Assembly (NCBI RefSeq): GCF_019969725.1
Contig: NZ_JAHXYW010000008.1
Coordinates: forward strand, 62,001-126,000
Source: Neobacillus bataviensis
GTDB lineage: Bacteria; Bacillota; Bacilli; Bacillales_B; DSM-18226
Direction: 5' to 3'
DNA length: 64,000 nt
Shown: positions 16,079-25,605 of the stretch, in pieces
How the letters are laid out: the number at the start of each line of letters is the position of its first letter
How positions within the stretch are numbered: position 1 is the stretch's first letter
Program-made: the position numbers and the translations under genes
The notes under the pieces: generated by a model
Seen by the model: the letters and a program-made list of their open reading frames with translations, nothing else
Database searches by the model: none
Told to the model about the DNA's origin: nothing

Positions 16079-16810
16079 TTATGCTTCCACTAATTCTTCT
16101 TCCTGCAGCTTTTTTAACCTTTTACGGTAAACAAATTTTGATAAATTGATACTGACTTCGTAAAGCAATAAAAGTGGCAGTGTTACCACAAAGTCAGACA
16201 TAAAGTCAGGCGGTGTGATGACAACCGCAATAATAATTAAAACGAAATACGCATACTTTCTGATTTTTGCTAACACAAACGGATTGATGATTCCTAATGA
16301 AGTTAAGAACATAACCACAACTGGGAGCTCAAACAATACTCCAAAAGGAAGAGTCATATTCATAATAAAACTAAAATACCGTTCTGCAGTAAAATTCGTG
16401 ACAAACATGCCCTGTCCCATATTCACGAGAAATTCTAAAACCATCGGGTAGATGACAAAATAGCCAAATGCTAGGCCGCTAATAAATAAGAAAAATAATG
16501 CCGGCACATAGGATAATGTAATTCTTTGTTCATTCGGTCTTAGCGCAGGCTTTACAAATAACCATATTTGTAATGCTAAAACAGGAATAGTTGCAGCTAC
16601 GGCCACAACTGTTGCGAGCATAAAATAAATCCACATGATGTCACTTGGTCCAAGAACCTGGAGTTTTTGATCCCCGACAAACCATTTATAAATATCATCA
16701 ACGTAAATAAAGGCACCGATAAAAAAAACGGCAAAGGCTACTACCGTTATGATAATCCTTTTGCGCAATTCCTCTAAATGGTCTACTAAGTGTAATTCTT
16801 TATCTTCCAT
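16079..16810 (-). CDS. tatC: Sec-independent translocase subunit TatC
   Basis: TatC is the membrane receptor for twin-arginine signal peptides. The 243-residue sequence has the cytoplasmic N-terminal motif HLEELRKRI, six hydrophobic helices, and FELPVVVMFLTSLGI with the conserved glutamate in the F-E-x-P motif. ITPPDFMSDFV is also family-typical. tatA lies upstream on the same strand, giving a minimal TatA-TatC pair. A hairpin between the two genes may reduce tatC transcription relative to tatA. No obvious Tat substrate is in the window. Confidence 0.95.
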   Translation of the reverse strand: MEDKELHLVDHLEELRKRIIITVVAFAVFFIGAFIYVDDIYKWFVGDQKLQVLGPSDIMWIYFMLATVVAVAATIPVLALQIWLFVKPALRPNEQRITLSYVPALFFLFISGLAFGYFVIYPMVLEFLVNMGQGMFVTNFTAERYFSFIMNMTLPFGVLFELPVVVMFLTSLGIINPFVLAKIRKYAYFVLIIIAVVITPPDFMSDFVVTLPLLLLYEVSINLSKFVYRKRLKKLQEEELVEA

Positions 16811-16894
16811 GTACTTCCCCTGCCAATTTCAATGGTAAATATGATTGAGGTTTATTACGGTTTCACTCATTCATATAGTTATAAATATCGAGAA

Positions 16895-16924
16895 GAAAAA
16901 GGTGCAAGACACATATCTTACACC
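16895..16924 (-). terminator. Hairpin between tatA and tatC
   Basis: GGTGTAAGA / TCTTGCACC with one G-T pair, followed by TTTTTC on the minus strand. Readthrough would allow excess TatA over TatC. Confidence 0.7.
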
Positions 16925-17119
16925 TTATTTAGACAACTTTTCTTTTTCGTCCTTAATATCTTCCATTACATCTTCTGTTAATTCACGTGTTGATTTTTTA
17001 AATTCTTTCAGTGTTTGTCCAAAAGCACGCCCAATCTCTGGAAGTTTCTTTGGTCCGAAAATAATCAGTGCTAACACCAAAATTAAAATTAGTCCTGGAA
17101 CGCCGATATTCGAAAACAT
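16925..17119 (-). CDS. tatA: Twin-arginine translocase subunit TatA
   Basis: The 64-residue protein has the TatA layout: a short N-terminal transmembrane helix ([14 protein letters not shown]), the [17 protein letters not shown] hinge and amphipathic helix with the invariant FGP, and a charged tail. TatA oligomers form the translocation pore. It heads the tatA-tatC pair; GGGGATG upstream of ATG 17119 is a good ribosome site. Confidence 0.95.
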   Translation of the reverse strand: MFSNIGVPGLILILVLALIIFGPKKLPEIGRAFGQTLKEFKKSTRELTEDVMEDIKDEKEKLSK

Positions 17120-17348
17120 GGAATTACATCCCCTTTAACTTTTGTAATTACTACTACGATTATAGTATTGAAAAATTGATTTGGGTAAATTTTATGCAAT
17201 ATTTCATATTAAATTCACATTATCAAAAAAAATAATGTACTTGTGATAATTACCATTTGCTAAGCTTAAAAAAGCTCTCCTTAGACAATTTAACAATAAC
17301 CACTTTTATAGTCAATGGCAATTAATTTAATAGAATTTTTTAAATATT

Positions 17349-17377
17349 TTGTCAACTATCTTTATTTTGCATATAAT
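17349..17377 (+). promoter_or_regulatory. Sigma-A promoter for the 90-aa hypothetical gene
   Basis: TTGTCA (17349-17354), a 17-bp spacer and TATAAT (17372-17377). The rest of the tatA-side intergenic region (17120-17340) is AT-rich, with no gene visible. Confidence 0.7.
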
Positions 17378-17400
17378 TTAAGCAGTAGGAACATATACTA

Positions 17401-17673
17401 ATGGAAATTTGTAAGGGAATGGATGTGAGTTGGATGGAATTTTTACTTTGTAGCTTTGACGGAGCCCTGCCAGTGGAAGTAACCATTGACGATGACAATG
17501 GTAGATACACCATTCGTAAAAGCGATCGGAGTGGTGAATATTTTAATAGCTCAAAAGAATTAATCGCCTGGGTCAAAGCACATTTCCGTGAAGAAGAATT
17601 TTGCCATCCACATGAATTTAGGGGTATGCTTGCAAAAATGACAGAGTATGAAGTAAATGGATCCTATTTTTAA
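17401..17673 (+). CDS. Hypothetical protein, about 80-90 aa
   Basis: I do not recognise the family. The acidic, soluble protein includes FDGALPVEVTIDDDNGRYTI, an ELIAWVKAHFREEEF helix and HPHEFRGMLAKM. A good sigma-A promoter ends about 24 bp upstream and a terminator follows, so this is a genuine unit. Two starts are plausible: ATG 17401 (AGGA 10 bases upstream) and ATG 17434 (after GGATGTGAG), the latter giving 79 residues. It converges on folA. Confidence 0.6.
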   Translation: MEICKGMDVSWMEFLLCSFDGALPVEVTIDDDNGRYTIRKSDRSGEYFNSSKELIAWVKAHFREEEFCHPHEFRGMLAKMTEYEVNGSYF

Positions 17674-17690
17674 AATAATAGTCAGAAGAA

Positions 17691-17722
17691 AAGCACCAGC
17701 GATGAGCTGATGCTTATTTTTA
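17691..17722. terminator. Bidirectional terminator between the hypothetical gene and folA
   Basis: AAGCACCAGC / GCTGATGCTT around GATGA, one mismatch, followed by ATTTTTAT on the plus strand and TTCTTCTG on the minus strand. Confidence 0.7.
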
Positions 17723-17724
17723 TA

Positions 17725-18213
17725 CTATTCTTTTTTGTCATAAATCCGAAATTCATAATTGTAAGGATTTTTTTCATCCTTAATCCCTTTTTCACAAGAA
17801 GTAAGTTCCCACTGTTCAAGATCAAATTCAGGGAAAAAGGTATCCCCGGCAAAATTTTCGTAAATATGGGTGATGTATAGACGGTCTGCATATGGGAAGG
17901 TTTCTTTAAATATTTCCGCCCCGCCAATAACAAAAATTTCATCGCTTTGTTCGCGGCAATTTTTAACAAACTCCTCTACTGAGGTAAAAACGGTACACCC
18001 TTCGGATTCATATTCTTTTTGACGTGTTATGATGATATTCTCCCGGCCGGGAAGTACCCTGCCAATGGATTCGTGCGTTTTCCTGCCCATGGCAATCGGA
18101 TGCCCCATCGTAACCCGCTTAAAAAACTTTAAATCCTCTGGCAGGTGCCAAGGCAATTGATTGTCTTTGCCGATTACTCTATTTTCGTCCATGGCGACAA
18201 TAAATGAAATCAA
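17725..18213 (-). CDS. folA: Dihydrofolate reductase
   Basis: DHFR reduces dihydrofolate made by ThyA back to tetrahydrofolate. The N-terminus MISFIVAMDENRVIGKDNQL is diagnostic, followed by PWHLPEDLKFFK with the catalytic acidic residue (Asp/Glu after LP), GRKTHESIGR for NADPH binding and FVIGGAEIF. The length of 162 residues is normal. The start is a TTG at 18213, 8 bases after AAAGGGGGG. It lies 33 bases downstream of thyA, the usual Bacillaceae thyA-folA pair. Confidence 0.96.
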   Translation of the reverse strand: MISFIVAMDENRVIGKDNQLPWHLPEDLKFFKRVTMGHPIAMGRKTHESIGRVLPGRENIIITRQKEYESEGCTVFTSVEEFVKNCREQSDEIFVIGGAEIFKETFPYADRLYITHIYENFAGDTFFPEFDLEQWELTSCEKGIKDEKNPYNYEFRIYDKKE

Positions 18214-18246
18214 GAGATGTCCCCCCCTTTATTATTGATAATCACG

Positions 18247-19191
18247 TTAAACAGCTACCTCTGCTTTAATATGTGGATGCGGGTTATAACCAGTGATTTC
18301 AAAATCTTCAAGCTTATAATCAAAAATCGATGAAGGTCTAGTCAGTATCTTTAATTGTGGCAAGGATCGTACTTCACGAGATAATTGTAATTTCGCTTGA
18401 TCAATGTGATTAAGATACAAATGAACATCTCCGCCTGTAAAAATCAACTCCCCTACTTCAAGGTCACATTGCTGGGCTACCATATGTGTTAACAGGGCGT
18501 AACTTGCAATGTTGAAAGGAAGACCTAAGAAGGTATCGACTGATCTTTGCTGCCACATACACGATAGCTTGCCTTCTGCTACATAAAATTGAAAGGCATA
18601 ATGACAAGGGGGCAGTTTCATATCATCCACTTCACTAACATTCCAGGCATTGACTAGCAGCCGTCTAGAATTTGGGTTCTGTTTAATCTCGTTCACGACC
18701 TGTTCAATTTGATCGACAAACTCTCCGTTCTTCTTTTCCCATTTTCGCCATTGGGATCCGTATACTGGGCCAAGCTCTCCATATTTTTCGGAAAACTGCT
18801 CATCCTCTATGATTCGTTTCTTGAAATTTTCCATCTCTTGTTCATATACTTTTTTAAATTCCTCATCATTTTGACTTCTTATTCCAAAGTCAGTCATATC
18901 AGGTCCTTGGTATTCATCGCTTTCAACCCATTTCTTAAACGGCCATTCATTCCAAATATTATTATTGTGTTCCAGTAAATAACGGATATTGGTGTCCCCT
19001 TTTAAAAACCACAATAATTCACTTGCTACCAAACGAAAGGGCACACGTTTCGTTGTTAAGAGCGGGAATCCTTTGCTTAAATCAAATCGGATTTGCCGGC
19101 CAAATACTGACAAAGTTCCAGTTCCTGTACGATCCTCTTTTTGCACACCATTTTCTAGTAAATCTTCGAGTAACTCTAAATAATCTCTCAT
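18247..19191 (-). CDS. thyA: Thymidylate synthase ThyA
   Basis: ThyA methylates dUMP to dTMP using methylene-tetrahydrofolate. The catalytic cysteine is Cys196 in [10 protein letters not shown]. The dUMP phosphate arginines are in EDRTGTGT and [13 protein letters not shown], and [18 protein letters not shown] is present. The 314-residue length places it in the longer class with an extra small-domain insertion (about residues 90-140), unlike the 264-residue ThyB of B. subtilis. AGGGGA precedes ATG 19191. Co-transcribed with folA. Confidence 0.96.
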   Translation of the reverse strand: MRDYLELLEDLLENGVQKEDRTGTGTLSVFGRQIRFDLSKGFPLLTTKRVPFRLVASELLWFLKGDTNIRYLLEHNNNIWNEWPFKKWVESDEYQGPDMTDFGIRSQNDEEFKKVYEQEMENFKKRIIEDEQFSEKYGELGPVYGSQWRKWEKKNGEFVDQIEQVVNEIKQNPNSRRLLVNAWNVSEVDDMKLPPCHYAFQFYVAEGKLSCMWQQRSVDTFLGLPFNIASYALLTHMVAQQCDLEVGELIFTGGDVHLYLNHIDQAKLQLSREVRSLPQLKILTRPSSIFDYKLEDFEITGYNPHPHIKAEVAV

Positions 19192-19283
19192 TTAAATATT
19201 CCCCTCTGTATGTAATCTTTATTTCATAGATGAGCTCATTTATCATACAAGTATAACACGTTAAAATATGCGCGGAAACTTAT

Positions 19284-19320
19284 AAAAAAATCCTAACATC
19301 ACAAGATGTTAGGATTTTTA
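19284..19320. terminator. Bidirectional terminator between the thyA upstream region and the thiolase gene
   Basis: AAATCCTAACATC-ACAA-GATGTTAGGATTT, a perfect 13-bp stem with A/T runs on both sides. It ends the long acyl-CoA/PHA transcription unit. Confidence 0.9.
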
Positions 19321-19341
19321 ATGAAGGATATAAACCATTAC

Positions 19342-20517
19342 CTATACCGCTTCAACAATGATTGATACGCCCTGCCCACCGCCAACACATAAGGATGCTA
19401 ATCCAATTTGCTTCTTTTGACGTCTTAATTCATGTAGTAACGTAACCACGATACGAGCACCGGAGCATCCAATTGGGTGGCCTAATGCAATAGCCCCCCC
19501 ATTAACATTGATAATCTCATCTGGAAGACATAGTTCTTTATTTACGGCGAGTACTTGGGCTGCAAATGCTTCATTTAACTCCGCTAGTTCGATATCCTTA
19601 ATTGTCAGACCGGCTCTCTCCAGTGCTTTTTGTGTCGCCGGAACGGGTCCTATTCCCATAATAGAAGGAGGAACAGCAGCACTTGCAACAGACCGAATTT
19701 TGGCAAGTGGTTTTAAGCCGTATTCCTTAACTGCTTGTTCAGAAGCAACAATGACGGCCGCGGCCCCATCATTTAAACCAGAAGCATTTCCAGCAGTCAC
19801 TGTTCCATTTTGTTTAAACGCTGGTTTCAAGTTTTGTAATTTTTCTAGATTGGTATTTTTTATATATTCATCTTCTGAAAATAAACTGGTTCCTTGCTTG
19901 CTTTTTATCGAAATAGGAATAATTTCATCTTGGAATCTTCCTAGTTCTTGTGCTTGAAGGGCTTTTTTCTGGCTTTCCAAGGCAAAAACATCTTGTTCTT
20001 CTCGTGAAATATGATAACGTTCTGCCAAGTTCTCAGCAGTAATCCCCATATGGTATCCTTCTATGGCACAATGAAGTCCATCATGAAAAAGTGCATCGAC
20101 GGTCTGTAAATCTCCCATTTTCTGTCCCCATCTGGCATTCAGCACCAAATGCGGGACATTGCTCATACTTTCTGTTCCCCCTGCCAACACTACATTTGAA
20201 TCACCTGCTAAAATTTGATGATAAGCTAATGTAATCGCACGCAATCCAGATGCACATTGTTTATCAATGGTGATTGCAGGTACAGATTCTGGTATGCCAG
20301 AATGAATGGCAGCTTGTCTAGCGGGGTTCCCTTTTAATCCTGATTTTAGTACATTACCTAATACTACCTCATCAATACAATCAGGCGTAAGGCCGGAACG
20401 CTGCCAAACCTCCTTCACAACAGCTGTTGCCAATTGCACGCCGCTTATATCTTTCAGTGAACCGCCAAAACCACCTATAGGTGTTCTAAGAGCCTCTACT
20501 AAGTAAACATTTTGCAT
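19342..20517 (-). CDS. Acetyl-CoA C-acyltransferase (thiolase)
   Basis: The thiolase condenses two acetyl-CoA or cleaves 3-ketoacyl-CoA. Conserved residues: nucleophilic Cys88 in KQCASGLRA, His in GHPIGCSGAR, and second Cys in CVGGGQG near the C-terminus. NEAFAAQ is also present. ATG 20517 with GGGGATC upstream gives 391 residues. As the last gene of a run holding acyl-CoA dehydrogenase, hydratases and PHA synthase, it could supply acetoacetyl-CoA for PHB or finish beta-oxidation; sequence alone does not decide. Confidence 0.9.
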   Translation of the reverse strand: MQNVYLVEALRTPIGGFGGSLKDISGVQLATAVVKEVWQRSGLTPDCIDEVVLGNVLKSGLKGNPARQAAIHSGIPESVPAITIDKQCASGLRAITLAYHQILAGDSNVVLAGGTESMSNVPHLVLNARWGQKMGDLQTVDALFHDGLHCAIEGYHMGITAENLAERYHISREEQDVFALESQKKALQAQELGRFQDEIIPISIKSKQGTSLFSEDEYIKNTNLEKLQNLKPAFKQNGTVTAGNASGLNDGAAAVIVASEQAVKEYGLKPLAKIRSVASAAVPPSIMGIGPVPATQKALERAGLTIKDIELAELNEAFAAQVLAVNKELCLPDEIINVNGGAIALGHPIGCSGARIVVTLLHELRRQKKQIGLASLCVGGGQGVSIIVEAV

Positions 20518-20695
20518 TTTCGATCCCCTCATTCAATTGTTTTTTAGAAAAATGGCAGGTTTGGTGAGTATAATAAACTTTAGCCACAGCAAGATTTTCA
20601 CAAAGAGAACACCTAATTTGATATACAGCTTTGCTCACATGAGGAGTTTCTAACAATGGCAATGCTTCTTTCACGTGTGTTTTACATACCCACAT
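20486..20695 (-). CDS. Small cysteine-rich, probably zinc-binding protein
   Basis: The 69-residue protein has a CKTHV motif near the start and CSLCENLAVAKVYY in the middle, together a likely Cys/His zinc site. An excellent ribosome site (GATGAGGTGAGATT) precedes ATG 20695. Similar small proteins occur in many Bacillaceae with no known function; I base that on general recollection. Its 3' end overlaps the thiolase start by 32 bases, so translation of the two is probably coupled. Not a shadow frame, given its ribosome site and composition. Confidence 0.6.
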   Translation of the reverse strand: MWVCKTHVKEALPLLETPHVSKAVYQIRCSLCENLAVAKVYYTHQTCHFSKKQLNEGIENAKCLLSRGS

Positions 20696-20710
20696 AATCT
20701 CACCTCATCA

Positions 20711-22342
20711 TTATATATTTATAGAAATCGATGGTAACGTAATCTCTATCAAGGTTCCTACGTTTACTTTACTTTGATAGGTAATGCTGCCATTGTGTTG
20801 TTTTATAATCTTATGACAGATCATTAATCCTAGTCCGGTGCCCTTTTCTTTTAATGTGTAAAATGGCTCACCTAAACGTGGAAGCAGTTCTTCAGGTATC
20901 CCGCATCCCTGATCTTGAAAGGAGATCATGCACGTTCCATCCTTGCCTTTTCTTAAATGGATGAGAATTTCTCCCCCTCCACCCATTGCCTCTATGGCGT
21001 TCTTTATTACATTTATAAATACCTGTTTTAATTGGTTTTTTTCACAAGTTATAAATATAGGAGATTCTTCCACAACCAGTTTATATTGAATATTATTCAT
21101 TAAAAACTGAGGTTCTAGAATATCTAGCGTATTCTCAATGATATCTCTAGCATCCATTCGGATTAGCTGGACAGCTTGAGGTTTTCCCAAAGAAAGAAGC
21201 TCACTTGTAATCGTTTCAATTCTTTCCAGTTCGCTTAAGAGCAATTCACTGTACTCTGTCGAATTATTTTCATTCTTATTTAGTTGAACAAACCCTTTTA
21301 TGGTTGTCAGAGGATTTCGAATTTCATGCGCGATCCCGGCGGCTAATTCACCAACGACTGATAATTTTTCAGTCCGCAAAATGATTTCTTCAGATTTTTT
21401 ACGTTCAGATATATCCCGGCTGATCATGACGAAATGTTTAATGGAATCCTTTTCGCCCTTTACAGGCATACAACGGGTTTCTACTTCGATCCAATCCCCA
21501 TTTTTATGTTGGAAACGGAATTCAATCAATTGAGATTCTTTATTTTCCAACATCCCATCCCATATATTTCTTAACCTGCCAACATCATCATGATGGATAA
21601 AAGCAGATAATTCTCTTCCTTCCAGCTCTGATTCTTGGTAACCTAAAACATACTCATGAGAAGGGGAAAAGTAACGAATAACATATTCTTTATCCATTAT
21701 TGATATAAGGTCTAAAGTATTTTCAGCGATTAATCGATAGTTTGATTCACTTTCCTCTACTTTCTTATACATATATGATAACTGGTAATTTAAACGATGC
21801 AGCTTGACATACGACTCAATTAGTAAGGCACCAATGACTACACCGACCACCATAAATAGCAAATACTCAAAATGAAAGAGGAGATTATCATTAAATAGGT
21901 GAAAATAGGTTACATAAAGAACATACATGCACACAAAAGCACCAAATAAATAGGAAACTCGTTTTATTGGTGTAAAACGAGAAATAAAAATATGAAGGAT
22001 AGAAAAGCCCGCCATGACGATTGAAAAACCAATAATGGCTTGGTACCACTGACCACCCACAAAAAGTCGTGCAAGCAAAACAATTCCACCAGTAATTATT
22101 CCAGCCAATGGACCAAGGTAGGCAAAAACAAGTGTGACAGTGGCATATCGCAGATCATAAGCATATCCTTGATGCTTTATTGATAGCAAAACTAGGATAA
22201 TTGTAAAAATTCCAGCATAAAATCCGACCCAGAGTCGAACTTGGTTAAGTGGCTTATGATTGGTGTATGATCTAACAACAAGAGGCATTATTACAAATAG
22301 GCAAAAAATTGAGAGATTCACAATGTAGTTAAAAAAAATCAA
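20711..22342 (-). CDS. Membrane-bound PAS sensor histidine kinase (5TM-LYT type)
   Basis: An N-terminal 5-6 helix membrane region with the LytS/KinB-type signature AYLGPLAGIITGGIVLLAR is followed by a PAS domain (about residues 197-320), a HisKA domain with phospho-accepting histidine in GIAHEIRNPLTTIKGF, and a HATPase with NAIEAMGGGG, DQGCGIPEELLPRL and GTGLGLMICHKII. This layout is that of sporulation-type kinases such as KinB, though the target is not provable. I start at TTG 22342, 7 bases after AGGTGGG; the GTG at 22354 lies within that ribosome site. No response regulator is adjacent. Confidence 0.85.
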   Translation of the reverse strand: MIFFNYIVNLSIFCLFVIMPLVVRSYTNHKPLNQVRLWVGFYAGIFTIILVLLSIKHQGYAYDLRYATVTLVFAYLGPLAGIITGGIVLLARLFVGGQWYQAIIGFSIVMAGFSILHIFISRFTPIKRVSYLFGAFVCMYVLYVTYFHLFNDNLLFHFEYLLFMVVGVVIGALLIESYVKLHRLNYQLSYMYKKVEESESNYRLIAENTLDLISIMDKEYVIRYFSPSHEYVLGYQESELEGRELSAFIHHDDVGRLRNIWDGMLENKESQLIEFRFQHKNGDWIEVETRCMPVKGEKDSIKHFVMISRDISERKKSEEIILRTEKLSVVGELAAGIAHEIRNPLTTIKGFVQLNKNENNSTEYSELLLSELERIETITSELLSLGKPQAVQLIRMDARDIIENTLDILEPQFLMNNIQYKLVVEESPIFITCEKNQLKQVFINVIKNAIEAMGGGGEILIHLRKGKDGTCMISFQDQGCGIPEELLPRLGEPFYTLKEKGTGLGLMICHKIIKQHNGSITYQSKVNVGTLIEITLPSISINI

Positions 22343-22366
22343 GCTTATTCCCACCTATCCAGCAGT

Positions 22367-22443
22367 ATTGAAAACACTTACAGACCGCTTGTTATGTTTG
22401 GATTCGCTTACATAAATGCCAAGAATCTGTGAGTGTTTTCAAT
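22367..22443. repeat. 18-bp inverted repeat enclosing a second short inverted repeat
   Basis: Outer arms ATTGAAAACACTTACAGA (22367-22384) and its complement with one mismatch (22426-22443) enclose TTATGT...ACATAA. It lies in the gap between phaC and the kinase gene. It has no T-run on either strand, so it is not a standard terminator; it could be an RNA processing or stabilising structure, or a small mobile remnant. Confidence 0.7.
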
Positions 22444-22456
22444 ATATTAAACACTA

Positions 22457-23545
22457 TTAGTTCGATCTTTCTTCTAACCAATCACCAATTTTTGGATAAG
22501 TAATTTTTGAAGCTTTACTACCAAAAGCAATGGACGTATGCCCTACTGGTAAATTAATATATTGTTTGTCTTTGCTGGAAATACGGTCCATTAATGCTTT
22601 TACTTGATGCGGCTGGGCAATATTATCGATTTCGCCTGATAAATTGAGCACATTAGCAGTGATTGTTTCAAGTTTAACCTGTCGGCCACGGATCACGAGT
22701 TCCCCTTTAATCAGCTTATTTTTTTGATAGAAGTCCCTAATCCACTGGCGATAAGCTTCCCCAGGGAAAGGGATCCCGTCGTTTAGCCATTTTTGCAAAA
22801 GTTTAAAGTTTCTTACAAAGCCTTCATCTTCAGCTCTATCGAAAAGGCTGACATATGGTCCGTAAATGTTGGCCATTGGTTTGAGCATCTTGTTTCCAAA
22901 GTCAATCATTTCAGGAGGGATATTTCCAAGAGTTTGGACCACCTTATCGATATCAAAATATTGCTCATCAAGCATCGCACCGAATAGGCCTGTCTCTTCA
23001 AAATCGAATGGAGTGGTCATAAAAACAAGGTTTCGAATGGGCAATTCAGGGTGGAGTGCTGCAAATATGGATGTAATCGTTCCTCCCATACAATACCCGA
23101 GTATGGACAATTCCTTCGCCTTTGATTTTCGTAAAACTTTACGAACGGCACGTGGGATGTGGTCCATAATATAATCATCTAATTTCATATTTCGATCTTC
23201 ATAACCTGGTGTTCCCCATTCAAGAAGATAGACATCAAAACCACGATTAACCAAATACTCTACTAAACTGTTTCCTTTTGTTAAATCCATAAGATAGGGT
23301 TTATTTATCAATGCATAAATTAATAGAATTGGAACTTGATGTTTTTTAGGATGTTCAGATACATATCGGTAAAGCTTTGTTTTATTCCTTGTCCAAATCA
23401 ATTCCTTTGGGGATAGGCCTACTTCGGGTTCAGCATCCGATGTTAAAACTTGATTGAACTTTTTTACACGCTTATACATCTGTTGAAACTCCTCAGGTAT
23501 CGTTTGTAAAATCATTTCATATTCTTTAGACAATAGATCATTCAT
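22457..23545 (-). CDS. phaC: Class IV poly(3-hydroxyalkanoate) synthase catalytic subunit PhaC
   Basis: PhaC polymerises (R)-3-hydroxyacyl-CoA into storage polyester granules. The lipase-like box GYCMGG carries catalytic Cys152. The aspartate is in GEIDNIAQPHQ and the histidine in LPVGHTSIAFG, completing the triad. At 362 residues and with PhaR encoded 12 bases upstream, it is the class IV type found in Bacillus. GGGGGTGGAGTC precedes ATG 23545. Substrate would come from the MaoC-type hydratases and thiolase of the same run. Confidence 0.95.
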   Translation of the reverse strand: MNDLLSKEYEMILQTIPEEFQQMYKRVKKFNQVLTSDAEPEVGLSPKELIWTRNKTKLYRYVSEHPKKHQVPILLIYALINKPYLMDLTKGNSLVEYLVNRGFDVYLLEWGTPGYEDRNMKLDDYIMDHIPRAVRKVLRKSKAKELSILGYCMGGTITSIFAALHPELPIRNLVFMTTPFDFEETGLFGAMLDEQYFDIDKVVQTLGNIPPEMIDFGNKMLKPMANIYGPYVSLFDRAEDEGFVRNFKLLQKWLNDGIPFPGEAYRQWIRDFYQKNKLIKGELVIRGRQVKLETITANVLNLSGEIDNIAQPHQVKALMDRISSKDKQYINLPVGHTSIAFGSKASKITYPKIGDWLEERSN

Positions 23546-23557
23546 GACTCCACCCCC

Positions 23558-23977
23558 TTAAAGGTTTCCTTTTGTATTCGTTTCTTTTAATGGATTTAAA
23601 ATAGTTATGATCTGATTCAATTTGGTATCAAGATTCTTCATATCCTTTTTTAAATGCGCCAATTCACGTTGCAGTTCCACTGTTTCTCTTTGATTATCAT
23701 TGGACTCTTGGATAAACTCTTCTAAATCATCCACTTTAGCATCGATATTGACAATTTGTGAGGAAATATGAGTAAGGTCATTTCTAGATGGCAGATTGAG
23801 AAATTCATAATATTGTTTTGTGGTTTCATTCAACATTTTTTTGAATTGAAGATTCATCTCAATCATTTGTCCCATTCCTTGTGCGGGAAATTCCTTTGTT
23901 ATTTGGTCATCCACCAGATTGCTAAACTGTGAATAATACTCTTTCCAAATTTCATAAAAATTTAAGGGTTGAATCAT
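23558..23977 (-). CDS. phaR: Class IV PHA synthase subunit PhaR
   Basis: PhaR is the small partner without which class IV PhaC is inactive. The 139-residue protein begins NFYEIWKEYYSQFSNLV, the conserved amphipathic segment, and its second half is a predicted coiled coil (roughly 70-125, rich in Leu, Glu and Lys, e.g. LQRELAHLKKDMKNLDTKLN). AGGAGG precedes ATG 23977. It directly precedes phaC. Confidence 0.92.
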   Translation of the reverse strand: MIQPLNFYEIWKEYYSQFSNLVDDQITKEFPAQGMGQMIEMNLQFKKMLNETTKQYYEFLNLPSRNDLTHISSQIVNIDAKVDDLEEFIQESNDNQRETVELQRELAHLKKDMKNLDTKLNQIITILNPLKETNTKGNL

Positions 23978-24022
23978 TGTTACTCCTCCTATTGACTAAA
24001 TATTTTTTTATTGAAAAGGATT

Positions 24023-25573
24023 TTACAGTGGAATATTTCCGTGCTTTTTTTTCGGTCTAGACTCTTTTTTTGTTTCGAGCATTTCTAAAGATTGTTTCAG
24101 AACTTTCCTTGTATCTCTAGGATCAATCACATCATCAACCATTCCATGTGCGGCTGCCACAAAAGGATTGGCAAACTTATGGCGGTATTCTTCAATTTTT
24201 TCCGAACGAGTAGCTGCTGGATTACTGCTCTCGTTTATCTCTTTTGCAAAAATAATACTCGCTGCTCCTTCGGGACCCATTACGGCTACTTCCGCATTCG
24301 GCCAAGCGTAGACAATGTCCGCGCCAATCGCTTTTGAATTCATTGCCACATAGGCTCCGCCAAATGCTTTTCTCAATATGACCGTTATTTTTGGCACGGT
24401 TGCTTCCGAATAAGCGTAGAGAATTTTTGCCCCATGTCGAATGATTCCGCCGTGCTCCTGAGTAACCCCTGGGAAAAAACCCGTTACATCTTCAAAAGTA
24501 ATAATTGGTATATTAAAAGAATCACAGAATCTAATGAATCTAGAGGTTTTATCAGAAGAGTTAATATCCAGCCCTCCAGCCATAACTTTAGGCTGATTGG
24601 CCACAATACCAACGCTTTTTCCATCTATACGCCCAAAACCAACAACAATATTTTTGGCGTAATCTTTTTGAATTTCCATGAAATCACCGTGATCAAGAAC
24701 TTGCTCTATCACCTTACGAATGTCATATACTTTTGTCCCATTGAGTGGAACCAAATCAAGCAAATCATCTCTCCAGTCACTCTCTTCGCAATATGTCATT
24801 GACTTCGGCTGTTCCGTATTATTTTGAGGTAAAAAGGAAATCAATCGTCTTACTTCTTCCAATATCTCGGGTTCAGATTGGCTGGTAAAGTGTGCACAAC
24901 CACTAATGGACGAATGAACCTTTGCCCCCCCAAGATCCTCTGCGGAAATTTTCTCGCCGGTAACCGTTTCTATGACCTTCGGACCTGTAATAAACATCTG
25001 GCTGGTTTCTTCCACCATAAACACAAAATCCGTGATGGCAGGTGAATAGACTGCCCCTCCTGCACAAGGTCCCATAATCACAGATATTTGCGGTATTACC
25101 CCTGAATAAATGGAATTTCGATAAAATATCTGGCCGTATCCGTCCAAAGATACGACACCTTCTTGAATTCTAGCCCCGCCTGAATCATTTAAGCCAATAA
25201 CCGGCGCCCCATTTTTGGCTGCTAAATCCATAATTTTGCAAATTTTTGTTGCATGCATCTCTCCTAATGCACCACCAAAAACGGTGAAGTCTTGAGCAAA
25301 AACATAGACAAGACGGCCATGAATTTTCCCATACCCCGTGACGACACCTTCGCCAGGGCTTTCTAGTTTATCCATTCCGAAGTTGGTTGCACGGTGCTGA
25401 ATGAAAGGATTTAATTCAACAAAAGAATCCTCGTCCAGCAATAAATCAATTCGTTCCCGGGCAGTTAGTTTCCCGCGATTATGCTGCGTATCGATTCGCT
25501 CGTCACCGCCGCCAAGCTCGATCTTACTTTTTCGATCCCAAAGATCATAAATCTTTTCATAAACTGTACTCAT
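24023..25573 (-). CDS. Acyl-CoA carboxylase carboxyltransferase (beta) subunit
   Basis: This is the carboxyltransferase of a biotin-dependent acyl-CoA carboxylase (PccB/MmdA type). Crotonase-fold signatures: [26 protein letters not shown] for CoA binding in the N-half, and [20 protein letters not shown] with [15 protein letters not shown] in the C-half, contributing the oxyanion loops. Length 516, normal. It lies 32 bases after the BCCP gene. Propionyl-CoA is the commonest substrate of this subfamily; methylcrotonyl- or other acyl-CoA cannot be excluded. Confidence 0.88.
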   Translation of the reverse strand: MSTVYEKIYDLWDRKSKIELGGGDERIDTQHNRGKLTARERIDLLLDEDSFVELNPFIQHRATNFGMDKLESPGEGVVTGYGKIHGRLVYVFAQDFTVFGGALGEMHATKICKIMDLAAKNGAPVIGLNDSGGARIQEGVVSLDGYGQIFYRNSIYSGVIPQISVIMGPCAGGAVYSPAITDFVFMVEETSQMFITGPKVIETVTGEKISAEDLGGAKVHSSISGCAHFTSQSEPEILEEVRRLISFLPQNNTEQPKSMTYCEESDWRDDLLDLVPLNGTKVYDIRKVIEQVLDHGDFMEIQKDYAKNIVVGFGRIDGKSVGIVANQPKVMAGGLDINSSDKTSRFIRFCDSFNIPIITFEDVTGFFPGVTQEHGGIIRHGAKILYAYSEATVPKITVILRKAFGGAYVAMNSKAIGADIVYAWPNAEVAVMGPEGAASIIFAKEINESSNPAATRSEKIEEYRHKFANPFVAAAHGMVDDVIDPRDTRKVLKQSLEMLETKKESRPKKKHGNIPL

Positions 25574-25605
25574 GGGTTTCTTTACTTCCTCTCTACTCGA
25601 ACATG

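Noticed and set aside
18214..19342. Folate or T-box type riboswitch ahead of thyA/folA
   Set aside because: The upstream regions are short, and I saw only the 19284-19320 terminator, which belongs to the thiolase side.
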